Positions 36,590 through 44,756 are shown, numbered from the stretch's first letter. The stretch: DNA of 64,000 bases from KBS-96 sp963722585 (GCA_963722585.1 CAVRNU010000022.1:62001-126000), one strand, 5' to 3'. Made by a program: numbers and translations. The notes: generated from the letters alone by a model not told the origin.

Positions 36590-37063
36590 GTGAGCAAAAC
36601 GAAAACAAATAGAAGAAGCTTTCTAGGAAAGGGAGCTGCGGTGGCGGCCGGAGCGAGTGTTGCCGCGTCAACCAGGGCGAGCGCGCAGACAAGCGGCGAA
36701 TTGAAGAAGGTAGTTCATTATCCCGCTGGAAAGAAGCGTGAAGAAAATCCGCTCTTCAACGGGTCGGTATCGTATGGCAACCTCCTGTTTATTGCCGGCG
36801 TTGGCGCTCACATCCCCGGCGATATCAAGGTCCATACCGATACCGTCCTGAACGAGATTAAGAATCGGTTGGAAGCGGCGGGCTCATCGATGGACAAAGT
36901 CCTGAAGGTTGTGGTGTTTCTGGCGGATTTAAAAGACTATGACGGCATGAACGAAGTGTTTCGTGGCCGCTTCGGACCCGAGCCAGGCGTGCGCACCACC
37001 GTGGCGGTGGCGGGCGTTCCAGGCAAATCGCTTGTCGAAATGGATGTGATCGCTTATATTTGA
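36590..37063 (+). CDS. Tat-exported RidA (YjgF/YER057c) family protein
   Basis: 157 residues. The first 32 form a classical twin-arginine signal (NRRSFLGKG, Ala-rich region, cleavage near ASA-QT). The remainder is a RidA domain: LFNGSVSYGNLLFIAGVGA, GDIKVHTDTVLNEIKNRLEAAGSSMDKVLKVVVFLADL, GVRTTVAVAGVPGKSLVEMDVIAYI. The near-terminal arginine of the active site appears as VRTTV. RidA hydrolyses reactive enamine/imine intermediates released by PLP enzymes such as threonine dehydratase, and is normally cytoplasmic. The GTG start has a good GAGGAG site 6 nt upstream. It sits between two TonB receptors, with an exported PLP enzyme on either side within about 10 kb. Confidence 0.9.
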   Translation: MSKTKTNRRSFLGKGAAVAAGASVAASTRASAQTSGELKKVVHYPAGKKREENPLFNGSVSYGNLLFIAGVGAHIPGDIKVHTDTVLNEIKNRLEAAGSSMDKVLKVVVFLADLKDYDGMNEVFRGRFGPEPGVRTTVAVAGVPGKSLVEMDVIAYI

Positions 37064-37154
37064 TTTTCTATAATTCGCGTCCGCACGGACCGGCCTCGAC
37101 TCGCGATCCGCGCTCTAAAAGCCGCCTGTCTTCCGGCTTACTAAAGGGGGGATT

Positions 37155-38438
37155 ATGAGTAAGTGGATCTGCGCGACAGCGCTTTGCTTCGCATTTGCTT
37201 TGTTTAGTAAAGCACAAACAGTCGATACGGCCATCCTTGGCATTGTCACTGATTCGGGTCAGGCTGTCATTCCGAATGCGACGGTCACCATTACGGAGCC
37301 TTCGACGGGGCTCAGCCGCACAGTGAAAACATCGCCCGAAGGAAGCTATGAGCTTCGTTATCTGGTGCCCGGCGAGTATACGATCGAGGTCAAGGCGGAA
37401 GGGTTCCGCGCGGAGCGGCGCACGGGCATCGAGATTCAAATAGGGCAGTCGGCCAAACTCGATTTCGTGCTGCAGGTCGGATCAGTCCAACAGACGCTCG
37501 AGGTGCAGTCGACGGCTCCGCTCTTGCAGACTGAAAACGCGACTTTGGGCGGCGTTGTCGGTACGGAACGGATCGAAAATCTACCTCTGAATGGCCGCAA
37601 ATTCAACGATCTGGCGATACTCACGCCAAGCGTGCAAGTCTACAATCCCGACAATCATTCCTCGAGCACAGATGGTTCTTCGATCTCGGCGAACGGCGGC
37701 CGCTCGATCTGGGGGCAAGTCAATGTGGATGGAATCACGATGGTGAACAATCGTCATAACTACGTGAATCTCTATCCATCGGTCGATGCGATTCAAGAAT
37801 TCAAGGTACAGACCGGGAACTACACCGCCGAATACGGAGGTAATGCCGGAACCAACGTGAATATTCAAATCAAGAGCGGCACAAATCAGTATCATGGCGA
37901 TCTGTTTGAATTTATCCGCAACGACGCGATGGACGCGAGAAATTATTTCACGCCTCCGCCGTTGCCCCAGAACATATTGAAGCAGAATCAGTACGGAGCC
38001 ACCTTTGGCGGACCGATCATCAAAGACAGGACGTTTTTCTTTCTCAGCTATGAGGGACTGCGCTCCATCAGCCAGTCGCCGGGAACAGCCATCGTGCTCA
38101 CGCCGGCTCAGCGTGCTGGAGATTTCTCAGCGAGTTCCACACCAATTGTCGACCCACTAAGTGGAAATTCGTTTCCGAACAATATTATTCCGCAGAGCCG
38201 TATCGATCCCGTCGCACAGAACATCGTCAACAAATACATGCCGCTGCCGAACATCAGCGGTGCGGTGAATTACTCAGGCGCATCGGAAGGCAATCTGACG
38301 GTAAATCAAGGCATCGTTCGCGTGGACCATTATTTCAGCCAAAACGATCAGGTTTTTGTCCATTACATCGCCGCCCACAGGTCTTTTCCCGATACCGATC
38401 TGAATCCAAACTTCACGTTCACCGGAGAATACCGATGA
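37155..38438 (+). CDS. TonB-dependent receptor, N-terminal part of a frameshifted gene
   Basis: 427 residues: signal peptide (cleavage near SKA-QT), regulatory-like domain (ILGIVTDSGQAVIPNATVTITE), plug (LPLNGRKFNDLAILTPSV, VNVDGITMVNNRHN, TAEYGGNAGTNVNIQIKSGTN) and the first barrel strands. The reading stops in GEYR, and the next entry, one base out of frame, continues SNLQAQYIHTFTPSLLNEFRAG. The ATG follows a strong AAAGGGGGGAT leader similar to that of the receptor at 33410. Whether the frame break is biological is open. Confidence 0.78.
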   Translation: MSKWICATALCFAFALFSKAQTVDTAILGIVTDSGQAVIPNATVTITEPSTGLSRTVKTSPEGSYELRYLVPGEYTIEVKAEGFRAERRTGIEIQIGQSAKLDFVLQVGSVQQTLEVQSTAPLLQTENATLGGVVGTERIENLPLNGRKFNDLAILTPSVQVYNPDNHSSSTDGSSISANGGRSIWGQVNVDGITMVNNRHNYVNLYPSVDAIQEFKVQTGNYTAEYGGNAGTNVNIQIKSGTNQYHGDLFEFIRNDAMDARNYFTPPPLPQNILKQNQYGATFGGPIIKDRTFFFLSYEGLRSISQSPGTAIVLTPAQRAGDFSASSTPIVDPLSGNSFPNNIIPQSRIDPVAQNIVNKYMPLPNISGAVNYSGASEGNLTVNQGIVRVDHYFSQNDQVFVHYIAAHRSFPDTDLNPNFTFTGEYR

Positions 38439-40315
38439 GCAACCTTCAAGCGCAGTATATTCATACGTTTACGCCTTCGCTGCTGAATGAGTTCCGCGCC
38501 GGCTTCGATCTGGAGAATGTTTCTCAGCTGAGCACGCGGACTAACACAAGCTTCACAATTCAATCCCTCGGTATTAACGGCATGAATGTCGGCGGTCCAA
38601 ATGGACGGCCTTTACTCCCTGACGAGCAGGGATTTCCGCTGCTCGATATTTCCGGATATCTGGGAATGGGAGATGACCTCGCCGCCTCGAATCTAGACAA
38701 CAGCCGAACCTATCAGTTTGTCGATAATTTGACATGGGTTAAGGGCAGTCATAGTTTGAAATTCGGCACCGATGTTCGTCGTTTGCTCGATGATGCCACG
38801 ACTAACAACTGGCCGTTTGGCAGCATCTCGTTTACGAGCGACATAGCGAATGATCCCGCTGCTGCATACATGCTCGGCTATCCGCGCACGGTATTGACGC
38901 CGGAAGGGGTACCGATTACGAAAGCTCGTCAGTGGCGTTCGGCTTATTATGCGCAGGACGATTGGAAGGTTCTCCCCAACCTGACCGTGAATCTCGGTCT
39001 TCGTTGGGATCTGTTCAATGTTCCTGTGGACGTGAACGGCGTGACACGTACATTGATCTTCCCCCCGGGCGCTCCTCCGGAATTTTATCCGGCTCCGGGC
39101 GTCATCGATCACAATCTATGGAAGCAGAATTGGCGTGATTTCAGCCCGCGCATCGGCCTCGCTTATAGCCCGATGTCGAACACCGTGGTGCGCGCTGGCT
39201 ACGGAATTTTTTACTTCGGCGGACAGTTCGATAACATCAACATCCTGCAGCTCAACCCGCCCACGGCCGGCAGCCTCACGATCACCAATCCGTCGATTAA
39301 CCCACCGGCAACTATTCAAAATCCAATTCCCGCCGCTCTCTATCCCACGAATCCGATCTATAACGCAGTGACACTGCCAGCCGATAACCTGCATCCGGAC
39401 ACTTACGTTCAGAACTGGAATCTGCAGTTATCGCGCCAGTTTGGCGGCAATAATTTGCTTGAAATCGGCTATGTGGGCAGTAAGGGAACGCATGTAGACA
39501 CATCGCTCAAGAACTACAATCAACCCGAGCCAGGTCCTGGCGACATTCAATCCAGACGGCCCTACCCTGAGTTTGCCCGCATACGCATGCAGGATTATGG
39601 CATCAACACGAGTTACAACGCGCTGCAGGTACGGTTCGAACGCCGGCTATCAAAGGGCATCAGCGTGACGGCGGCGTACGCATATTCGCACGAGATTGAT
39701 GACGCTGAGGAGACGACCAATAACGGCGGGTGCGGCTGCCAGAATCCGCAGAACCTGGCAGCCGAGCGCGCGAGCGGGGTATACGATCAACGCCACAGTC
39801 TCGTGGTCAGCTACGTTTGGGAGCTTCCCTTCGCGAAGGGCTTGCGGGGAGCCGGAGGCTTCCTTCTTGGCGGATGGGCATTCGAAGGAATCGTTACTCT
39901 GCAGAGCGGCATGCCCTTTGATGTCCTGCAAAGTTTTGACGGCCAAAACAACGATGGAATATGGGAACGGCCGAATCTTGTGCCGGGCCAAAGGGTCACG
40001 GTATCTCATCCAGACCCGTCCCTTTGGTTCAACAAGAGCGCATTCACTGCAAGTATTTTTCAATACGGCAATTCGCCGCGCGACCCGCTTGTCGGGCCGG
40101 GTACAGACGCTTGGAACCTTTCGCTGCGGAAGAGTTTTAAGATGCCATATAACGAAATGCACAGCCTGGAATTTAGGGCCGAAGCATTCAATGCCTTCAA
40201 CACACCGCAGTTTGCGAATCCCGATAGCGGTTTGGGTGATGGCGCGTTCGGACAAGTTACAAGCACAAAGCTCGACAATCGCGAGATGCAGCTTGCGCTG
40301 AAATATTATTTTTGA
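38435..40315 (+). CDS. TonB-dependent receptor, C-terminal part of a frameshifted gene
   Basis: 626 residues of receptor barrel ending REMQLALKYYF. It includes RAGFDLENVSQLSTRTN, HSLKFGTDVRRLLDDA, GLRWDLFNVPVDVNGV, PRIGLAYSPMSNTVVRAGYG and GYVGSKGTHVDTSLKNYNQP. There is no signal peptide or plug, and the ATG at 38435 overlaps the stop of the upstream half (ATGA). A real independent gene would make no usable receptor, so the two parts should be read as one 1050-residue gene broken by one base near 38430. Confidence 0.78.
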   Translation: MSNLQAQYIHTFTPSLLNEFRAGFDLENVSQLSTRTNTSFTIQSLGINGMNVGGPNGRPLLPDEQGFPLLDISGYLGMGDDLAASNLDNSRTYQFVDNLTWVKGSHSLKFGTDVRRLLDDATTNNWPFGSISFTSDIANDPAAAYMLGYPRTVLTPEGVPITKARQWRSAYYAQDDWKVLPNLTVNLGLRWDLFNVPVDVNGVTRTLIFPPGAPPEFYPAPGVIDHNLWKQNWRDFSPRIGLAYSPMSNTVVRAGYGIFYFGGQFDNINILQLNPPTAGSLTITNPSINPPATIQNPIPAALYPTNPIYNAVTLPADNLHPDTYVQNWNLQLSRQFGGNNLLEIGYVGSKGTHVDTSLKNYNQPEPGPGDIQSRRPYPEFARIRMQDYGINTSYNALQVRFERRLSKGISVTAAYAYSHEIDDAEETTNNGGCGCQNPQNLAAERASGVYDQRHSLVVSYVWELPFAKGLRGAGGFLLGGWAFEGIVTLQSGMPFDVLQSFDGQNNDGIWERPNLVPGQRVTVSHPDPSLWFNKSAFTASIFQYGNSPRDPLVGPGTDAWNLSLRKSFKMPYNEMHSLEFRAEAFNAFNTPQFANPDSGLGDGAFGQVTSTKLDNREMQLALKYYF

Positions 40316-40430
40316 GTAGGCGTACGTTACGTGTGAGCGACTTTTCGGCCCCGATCATCAAAATCCGTCCCCTCTACACGTTCGCCGACCGGGACAGAGT
40401 GATTGACGTTTTTGACGATCAAGTCCGAGG

Positions 40431-40898
40431 ATGCGTTCTTATATCTTCGAGACGCTCGGCAGCATGTTGGTGGGCGTTTACAACCCGAATGGGGGGTTTA
40501 GACAGCGGTTCCGCCGAGGTTGCGAACGCGCATTCCCGCAAACCACTTCCGGCACAACTAGACTATTGTATGAACTTCTTCGCTGCGGCCTTTATCATGA
40601 GGGCTTTATCAAGCCCGGGGTTATTATTGCGGGCATCGATACGGCGGCTTCGGAATCCAACGGCGCACTCATTGTCAATCCCGAGCGTCTTCTTCACGAA
40701 ACCGAGAAGGCATTCGCCGCATACATTCAAGAGCTTAGATCCAATCCAGAAATGAAGGCCAAATTTGATCAGTATCTGGAGCAACAGCGCGAGAAGTTTA
40801 GGAAGTCCGGCAGGGTGGTTACGGTTTCGGCCGATCTCGGAACGACTACAGTTTCGCCCTTGGCAACGGCCACTATATTGGAAATGCCTACAAGGTAG
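40431..40898 (+). CDS. Hypothetical protein
   Basis: 155 residues that I do not recognise. The C-terminal two thirds look coding in composition, with a helical charged segment (ETEKAFAAYIQELRSNPEMKAKFDQYLEQQREKFRKSG). The N-terminal third is less convincing and the start is uncertain. It lies between the frameshifted receptor and the decayed hicBA module, overlapping the 3' end of hicA on the other strand by 11 bp. It may itself be a remnant. Confidence 0.4.
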   Translation: MRSYIFETLGSMLVGVYNPNGGFRQRFRRGCERAFPQTTSGTTRLLYELLRCGLYHEGFIKPGVIIAGIDTAASESNGALIVNPERLLHETEKAFAAYIQELRSNPEMKAKFDQYLEQQREKFRKSGRVVTVSADLGTTTVSPLATATILEMPTR

Positions 40899-41125
40899 TA
40901 ATGACAGCATCTCTCGATACGCCCTTGTGCTCGGCTACAGCCCGAAGAATTGCATTGAGCGTTCCGACTCGAAGAATGCGGTGCCGGGACCGCGATTCGC
41001 TGATGCGATGGTTCGGAAGGTTCCAGTATGATGTGGCTGCCGGATTGATGCACCTTTGAGCACTGCCATCGCCGGCAAAGTACGTCGGCAAAGTGAGGTC
41101 CCGAGACGTCACGCGGAACCTTCAT
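40888..41125 (-). pseudogene. hicA: Frameshifted HicA-family mRNA interferase toxin
   Basis: Read on the minus strand from the ATG at 41125, the first frame gives MKVPRDVSGPHFADVLCRRW, then VHQSGSHIILE with the catalytic-type histidine of GSH, then EPSHQRIAVPA. A one-base shift near 40985 is needed to continue with RILRVGTLNAILRAVAEHKG, the conserved HicA C-terminal strand and helix, ending at the stop at 40888. The 238-bp length (one more than a multiple of three) confirms a single-base gain. HicA is a small dsRNA-binding-fold ribonuclease toxin. Its ATG overlaps the stop of hicB (ATGA), the usual coupled arrangement. With the frame broken the toxin should be inactive. Confidence 0.82.
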
Positions 41126-41213
41126 GCAACGGACAAGATTTCGTCGCGAACCAGATGCAGCCGAATCCGCGCAGGCAGTGGCCGATCAAAAAAGAATGCC
41201 GCGGTGGCGTCTA

Positions 41214-42411
41214 GGTCTCTGACCGCCTAAAGCGGTCTTATAAATCATTTGGATATCGAAATGTTTTGGCCGATAATAGGCCATGGCAAGAAAGCCTCTG
41301 CGTGTTCCGGTCTCGGCGCGAGATCTGAAAGAACTGGACAAGTTACTTAGCAGCGGAATCCAGCCAGTGCGGGTCGTTTTGCGGGCACTGGCTTTATTAC
41401 ACCTGGCCGAAGGGAAGTCTGCACCGCAGGTTGGTCGCTCGCTGAAGAAGCTCACCCCCAAAGCGGTTCGCGTGATCGGGCATCGATATCTGAAAGGCGG
41501 ACTGGAGCGAGCTCTATACGAGAAGCAGCGGCCAGGCGCTGCAGAGGTCCTCCAGGCTGCAGACAAGCAACGCATTATCGCCATGGTTTGCAGCGATCCA
41601 CCCGAAGGTCGGGCCCGCTGGACAGTCCGTCTGATCGCCGAAGAAGCAGTCAAACGGAAACTGGTTCCCAGGGTAGGTCGCGAGACGATTCGGATTCTGC
41701 TCCAAAGCCACGACCTGAAGCCGTGGCGGGAAAAAAATGTGGTGTATCGCCGAACTCGATGACGAGTATATCGAGAAGATGGAAGATGTGCTTGCGGTAT
41801 ATGAGAAGCCCTACGATGCGGCCGAACCAGTAGTTTGCCTGGACGAAAAGCCAGTCACGTTGCATGGCGATGTGCGCCCGCCGATGGCCGCCGCTCCCGG
41901 CAAGGTCGCCAAACGCGACAACGAATACAAGAGGTGCGGAACGGCCAACGTCTTCTCGGCCGTGGAACCCAAGGTCGGCCGGCATTTCAGCTTGGCGACT
42001 CCAGACCGCTCCGGGCCGGAATTCGCTAAAGCTGTCGAGGCTATCGTCAGAAGCTATCCCGCCGCGCACACTATTCATCTGGTGATGGACAACCTGAATA
42101 TTCACTGCCGGAAGACCCTCAACGATTACTTCGGCCTCGACTACGGTAGCCAGGTATGGGAGCGCCTCACGGTGCATTACACTCCCAAGCACGGCAGTTG
42201 GTTGAACCAGGCGGAGATCGAGATCAGCCTCTTTTCCCGACAGTGTCTCGGCCAGCGCAGAATTCCCAATCTGGATTCCCTCCGGCGGGAAATCAACGCC
42301 TGGAATAAAAGGATGAATCGCGATCGAGTCAAGATCAAGTGGCAATTCACGCGCAAAAAAGCGCGCCTCAAGTTTGGTTACAAAACAAACCGCTCTAAGC
42401 GGTCAAAGACC
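41214..42411 (+). mobile_element. Complete IS630-family insertion sequence (1198 bp)
   Basis: Terminal inverted repeats at 41214-41236 and 42389-42411 match at 20 of 23 positions (GGTCTCTGACCGCC... and its partner GGTCTTTGACCGCT...). Each end contains an inner palindrome, ACCGC-N5-GCGGT. The element is flanked by TA on both sides (41212-41213 and 42412-42413), the TA duplication expected of IS630/Tc1-mariner transposition, in a CTAG target, the preferred target of IS630. The flanks rejoin to an intact hicB reading frame. It encodes a transposase in two overlapping frames. Confidence 0.93.
41283..41762 (+). CDS. IS630-family transposase, ORF A
   Basis: 159 residues with the N-terminal helix-turn-helix/winged-helix DNA-binding half of an IS630 transposase (VRVVLRALALLHLAEGKSAPQVGRSLKKL, LIAEEAVKRKLVPRVGRETIRILLQSHDLKPWRE). 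The frame ends soon after a run of seven A residues. The full transposase sequence (KPWREKMWCIAELDDEYI) needs a +1 shift at the A7 tract, as seen in other IS630 elements where transcriptional or ribosomal slippage joins the two halves. Confidence 0.9.
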   Translation: MARKPLRVPVSARDLKELDKLLSSGIQPVRVVLRALALLHLAEGKSAPQVGRSLKKLTPKAVRVIGHRYLKGGLERALYEKQRPGAAEVLQAADKQRIIAMVCSDPPEGRARWTVRLIAEEAVKRKLVPRVGRETIRILLQSHDLKPWREKNVVYRRTR

Positions 42412-42414
42412 TAG
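41737..42414 (+). CDS. IS630-family transposase, ORF B (DDE catalytic domain)
   Basis: 226 residues that carry the catalytic triad: Asp in VVCLDEKPVTLHG, Asp in HLVMDNLNIH and Glu in SWLNQAEIEISL. All three are present, so the element could be active if the frames are joined. The last codon before the element boundary is ACC; the TAG stop is made by the duplicated TA plus the first flanking G, so the stop lies outside the IS proper. Confidence 0.92.
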   Translation: MWCIAELDDEYIEKMEDVLAVYEKPYDAAEPVVCLDEKPVTLHGDVRPPMAAAPGKVAKRDNEYKRCGTANVFSAVEPKVGRHFSLATPDRSGPEFAKAVEAIVRSYPAAHTIHLVMDNLNIHCRKTLNDYFGLDYGSQVWERLTVHYTPKHGSWLNQAEIEISLFSRQCLGQRRIPNLDSLRREINAWNKRMNRDRVKIKWQFTRKKARLKFGYKTNRSKRSKT

Positions 42415-42568
42415 AGCGTTCTTCCGCAGTTCGTCCCATGTATCGCCTTGCGTAAAGATGTTCTCGGTAAGGCATTAGGCACAGTAGCCACCATCCGCTT
42501 CTTGAACAACTTCGAACACCAATTCCGACATATGCCTCTATCATACGGAATAGGGGTACGCTACACAT

Positions 42569-43810
42569 ATGAGCAGTTCTCAAACCCGGCGTGGTTTTTT
42601 CGGATTGACGCGTAATTTGTTCGCGGCAGGCGCCGCCAGCTCGCTCTCGCTTCGCGCGGCTGAGAAAGGCGAGGACTATTACGACAAGCTGGGCGTTGCG
42701 AAGATTATCAATGCGGCGGGGACTTACACTTTTCTGACGGCTTCGATCATGCCGCCTTCAGTTCAGGCGGCTGTGGCGGAAGCGGCGAAGTATCCGGTCC
42801 GGCTGGCGGATCTGCAGAGAGCATCGGGCGAATACATCGCCAAACGTCTGCAATGCGGAGGGGCGCTGGTTTCCGCGGGCGCCGCTTCGGCGCTTACGCT
42901 CGGAACGGCCGCCTGCGTCACTCTCAACAATCCGACGGCGGCTGCGCGCATCCCCGCCGATATGAGCGGCCTGAAGAACGAGGTGATCGTCCAAAAGGCG
43001 CATCGCTACGATTACGATCATGCGCTGCTCGACTGCGGCATCCGTTTCGTCGAGGTCGAGAGCCTCGATCAATACAAAGAAGCTTTCACCGACAAAACGG
43101 TTATGTGCCACTTCTTCAATGCAGCGGAAGGAGGCCAGATCGGCCGCGAAGACTGGATTCGGGTCGCACACGAACACAATGTGCCGTGCTTTAACGATGC
43201 GGCTGCGGACGTTCCACCCATTTCGAACCTGTGGAACTACACGAAGATGGGCTTTGATCTAGTGACTTTTTCCGGCGGCAAAGGCATGCGTGGCCCACAA
43301 AATGCCGGGCTGTTGCTGGGCCGTAAGGATTTGATCGACGCCGCTTATAAGAACGACAATCCGATTTCGGAAACCGTGGGACGCGGCATGAAAGTCGCTA
43401 AAGAGCAGATTGTGGGCATGGTGGCGGCGGTCGATTGGTTCCTGAGTCAAACCGATGAAGGCCTTCAATCGGAGTTTCAAACTCGCGCCGACCGTATCAC
43501 CTCTCATCTGAAGGGCATTCCAACCCTGAAGGCCAGGACCGCGAAGATGCCCGTGGCAAATCAAGTTCCACATTTATTGCTGCGCTACGATCAGCGGAAG
43601 GTGCGAATCGCTCCGCTCGAGGTGGCGGAGGAGCTGCGCCGCGGAACGCCGAGTATCGAGCTGAACCCCGAAACGGGTAAACGGGATGACCGTGGACTAG
43701 GCACCGACGAGAATACAATCGTCGTTGGCGTGTGGATGCTTCAGCCCGGCGAAGATATGATTGTTGCCCGGCGGCTTCGCGAAGTGCTTTCGAAGGCTGC
43801 CGCTGTCTGA
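42569..43810 (+). CDS. Exported SelA/DgaE-fold PLP-dependent enzyme
   Basis: 413 residues, paralogous to the enzyme at 27286 but without the C-terminal beta domain. A twin-arginine leader (TRRGFFGLTRNLFAAGAAS) is followed by the enzyme start YYDKLGVAKIINAAGTYTFL. The likely PLP lysine is Lys238 in TFSGGKGMRGPQ, with Asp210 in CFNDAAADVP. The fold group contains DgaE, which removes ammonia from D-glucosaminate-6-phosphate, and selenocysteine synthase; no selenium genes are present. The PIG-L deacetylase starts 6 bp after its stop, so the pair is an operon, suggesting deacetylation of an N-acetyl amino compound and then its deamination or cleavage. Confidence 0.85.
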   Translation: MSSSQTRRGFFGLTRNLFAAGAASSLSLRAAEKGEDYYDKLGVAKIINAAGTYTFLTASIMPPSVQAAVAEAAKYPVRLADLQRASGEYIAKRLQCGGALVSAGAASALTLGTAACVTLNNPTAAARIPADMSGLKNEVIVQKAHRYDYDHALLDCGIRFVEVESLDQYKEAFTDKTVMCHFFNAAEGGQIGREDWIRVAHEHNVPCFNDAAADVPPISNLWNYTKMGFDLVTFSGGKGMRGPQNAGLLLGRKDLIDAAYKNDNPISETVGRGMKVAKEQIVGMVAAVDWFLSQTDEGLQSEFQTRADRITSHLKGIPTLKARTAKMPVANQVPHLLLRYDQRKVRIAPLEVAEELRRGTPSIELNPETGKRDDRGLGTDENTIVVGVWMLQPGEDMIVARRLREVLSKAAAV

Positions 43811-43816
43811 ATTCAA

Positions 43817-44749
43817 GTGGAACGACGCGACTTTCTCAGCGTGTTTGCCCTAGGAAGCGCAAACAGCGCAGTTCAGCAAACCGTCGCAGGGGGCTCGGTT
43901 CCAGATATAGTCATCGAACACGCCGCCACAGGCAAACCGCATCAGGGCAAGGTTTTCGCTCTAATCACGCCGCATCTCGACGATGGTCCCATCTTCGCTG
44001 GAGGCACAGTCGCGAAGCTGCTCAGCGAGGGTTATACCGGTTACTTCATCCGAACCAGCAATGACGAAAAAGATTCGTACAAGCACACTCTAGGCGAGAC
44101 GGTGTTGGCTAACGAGCAGGATGCGGCATTGTTCGTGAAAACCATCGGACTCAAGGAAGCTTTCGACCTCAGCTATCGCAATCACCGGATGGATGACGTA
44201 GGTCGGACTGAAATTCGCGGCCGCCTGATCTTTCTATTCCGGCTGCTTCGCGTCGACACGGTGCTGAGCTATGATCCCTGGGGCCATTATGAAGAAAACC
44301 CGGATCACTATGTGACCGCGCAGGCGGTGGAGGCGGCGTGCTGGATGGCGGGAGGCGGTCTCGACCTCCCGGAGCATTTTGCCGCCGGGTTGAAACCGCA
44401 TAGCGTTGCGGAAAAGTATTATTTCGCGCGAGGGCCGCAACTCGTCAACCTGGTCGTTGATATCTCAGGCGTAATTGATGCAAAGCGCGCGGCCATTGGC
44501 TCATGCCGAACCATGATCCAGCACATGATGAGAGACCTGAACGATTCTCTTGCGGAGCGAAAACTGCAAATCCCGGAGCTGACCGGCGATGAAACGAAAG
44601 CCGCCGATGAATTTATCAGAATCGCGTTCCTGTCTCGCGATCGCCAGATCGGCTCGAAGTACGGGCTGGGATACGCGGAAGAGTTCCACTATATCGGTCC
44701 GGACCGTTCGCTTGAGGACTATATTTCGCGGAATGCGGTGGCGTTGTAG
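43817..44749 (+). CDS. PIG-L family deacetylase
   Basis: A 310-residue zinc-dependent LmbE/PIG-L-type deacetylase. The metal motif is PHLDDGPIFAGGTVAKLL (residues 52-69), with Leu in place of the usual Pro of PHPDD. The second-site motif is YDPWGHYEENPDHYVTAQAV. A possible Tat leader (ERRDFLSVFALG) is present but its hydrophobic stretch is weak, so export is less certain than for its neighbours. The start is GTG at 43817. It probably deacetylates an N-acetyl sugar or similar amide, coupled to the PLP enzyme upstream. Confidence 0.85.
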   Translation: MERRDFLSVFALGSANSAVQQTVAGGSVPDIVIEHAATGKPHQGKVFALITPHLDDGPIFAGGTVAKLLSEGYTGYFIRTSNDEKDSYKHTLGETVLANEQDAALFVKTIGLKEAFDLSYRNHRMDDVGRTEIRGRLIFLFRLLRVDTVLSYDPWGHYEENPDHYVTAQAVEAACWMAGGGLDLPEHFAAGLKPHSVAEKYYFARGPQLVNLVVDISGVIDAKRAAIGSCRTMIQHMMRDLNDSLAERKLQIPELTGDETKAADEFIRIAFLSRDRQIGSKYGLGYAEEFHYIGPDRSLEDYISRNAVAL

Positions 44750-44756
44750 ACACGCC

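Larger units (their letters stand above)
41122..42531 (-). pseudogene. hicB: HicB-family antitoxin interrupted by an IS630-family element
   Basis: The gene is in two pieces. The 5' part, 42531 down to 42412, reads MSELVFEVVQEADGGYCA, then a TAA stop, then CLTENIFTQGDTWDELRKNAL. After removing the IS and one TA copy, the 3' part (41211 down to 41122) continues in frame as DATAAFFFDRPLPARIRLHL and VRDEILSVA to a TGA. Together this makes a 69-residue HicB-type antitoxin (partial RNase H fold) with a good AGAGG ribosome site. It is broken twice: by an in-frame TAA at codon 19 and by the insertion after codon 40. Loss of hicB fits with the partner hicA also being frameshifted. Confidence 0.88.

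Noticed and set aside
40312..40755. 147-codon ORF overlapping the hypothetical gene at 40431
   Set aside because: It begins inside the receptor stop region and shows no coding character after about 40 codons; the other frame is better.
41283..42414. Transposase counted as a decayed pseudogene
   Set aside because: The frame change is at A7, the ends and catalytic residues are intact, and split frames are common in IS630 elements.
27286..43810. Selenocysteine machinery (two SelA-like genes)
   Set aside because: Both proteins have Tat leaders, no selB, selD or tRNA-Sec was seen, and the fold is shared with sugar-acid ammonia-lyases.
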